The position numbers were made by a program, and so were the translations under genes. DNA of 64,000 nucleotides from contig JACPFV010000025.1 of the NCBI GenBank assembly GCA_016182805.1, positions 1-64,000 on the forward strand, written 5' to 3'. The DNA comes from Gammaproteobacteria bacterium. GTDB taxonomy: Bacteria > Pseudomonadota > Gammaproteobacteria > Nevskiales > Nevskiaceae. Under the pieces are notes generated by a model. The model was not told the origin of the DNA. It ran no database searches and saw only the letters and a list, made by a program, of their open reading frames with translations. How positions within the stretch are numbered: the first letter of the stretch is position 1; every line of letters begins with the position of its first letter. Shown piece by piece: positions 63,437-64,000 of the stretch.

Positions 63437-64000
63437 TCAGGCGGCCGCGGCCTGGGCCAGCAGGCGGCGCAGCGCGTCCGCGTAGCGCGCGATGTCGGCC
63501 GCGGACTTGGTTTCCGTGGCGCATACCAGCAGGGCGTGCCCCAGCTCCGGGTAATGGCGCGACAGGTCGAAACCGCCGACGATGCCCTGGTCGGCCAGGC
63601 GCGCCAGTACCGGCGCCACCGGGCGGTCCAGCTTGAGCACCGCCTCGTGGAAGCGGGCGCCGCGGAACGCGGCGGTCACGCCGGGGATCTGCGTCAGCGC
63701 TCCGGTCAGCGCCTTCAGGTTGGCCATGCAGGCCGAAGCGACCTTGGCCAGCCCCTCCGGCCCCAGCAGCGACATGTAAATGGTCGCCGCCGTCACCAGC
63801 AGGCCCTGGTTGGTGCAGATGTTGGACGTGGCCTTGGCACGGCGGATGTGCTGCTCGCGCGCCTGCAAGGTGAGCGCGTAGCCGGGCTTGCCTTCCAGGT
63901 CCACGGTGCGGCCCACGATGCGGCCCGGCATCTGCCGCGCGAATTCCTTCTTGGCGCACAGGAAGCCGAAGTACGGGCCACCGGAGGACAGCGGCGCCCC
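63437..64000 (-). CDS. gcvPA: Glycine dehydrogenase (decarboxylating) subunit 1, N-terminus beyond window
   Basis: [61 protein letters not shown]. Confidence 0.95.
   Translation of the reverse strand, partial: GAPLSSGGPYFGFLCAKKEFARQMPGRIVGRTVDLEGKPGYALTLQAREQHIRRAKATSNICTNQGLLVTAATIYMSLLGPEGLAKVASACMANLKALTGALTQIPGVTAAFRGARFHEAVLKLDRPVAPVLARLADQGIVGGFDLSRHYPELGHALLVCATETKSAADIARYADALRRLLAQAAAA

Overview
High-GC proteobacterial chromosome window (gene content looks gammaproteobacterial), mostly conserved housekeeping genes: uvrB, an aspartate-type aminotransferase, rsmB-like, rlmKL, dcd, mrp/apbC, metG, the rsxABCDGE operon, nth, ettA, folA-thyA-lgt, rlmI, dgkA and gcvPB/gcvPA. Accessory content includes a quinol nitric oxide reductase, an overlapping hybrid histidine kinase and REC-EAL pair, an emrAB/tolC/marR efflux operon, a Tat-type lipoprotein phospholipase C, an orphan DUF1302 protein and a single-POTRA Omp85-like protein. 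The clearest accessory element is a ~5.9 kb island integrated into the 3' end of tRNA-Asn(GUU). It is bounded by a 25-bp perfect direct repeat (11341-11365 and 17213-17237) and carries a compact mod-rhuM-res operon (type III-like restriction-modification with an embedded RhuM-family protein) but no recognisable integrase. A vapBC-type toxin-antitoxin pair with a palindromic candidate operator lies just outside it. Other structure: a multi-hairpin repeat family, with one intergenic copy and one in-frame copy inside metG, plus a related palindrome at the rsxC 3' end next to the rsxD start. GC-rich palindromes also overlap both tRNA core promoters. Everything was read by eye from the sequence and the ORF track; no database searches were run.
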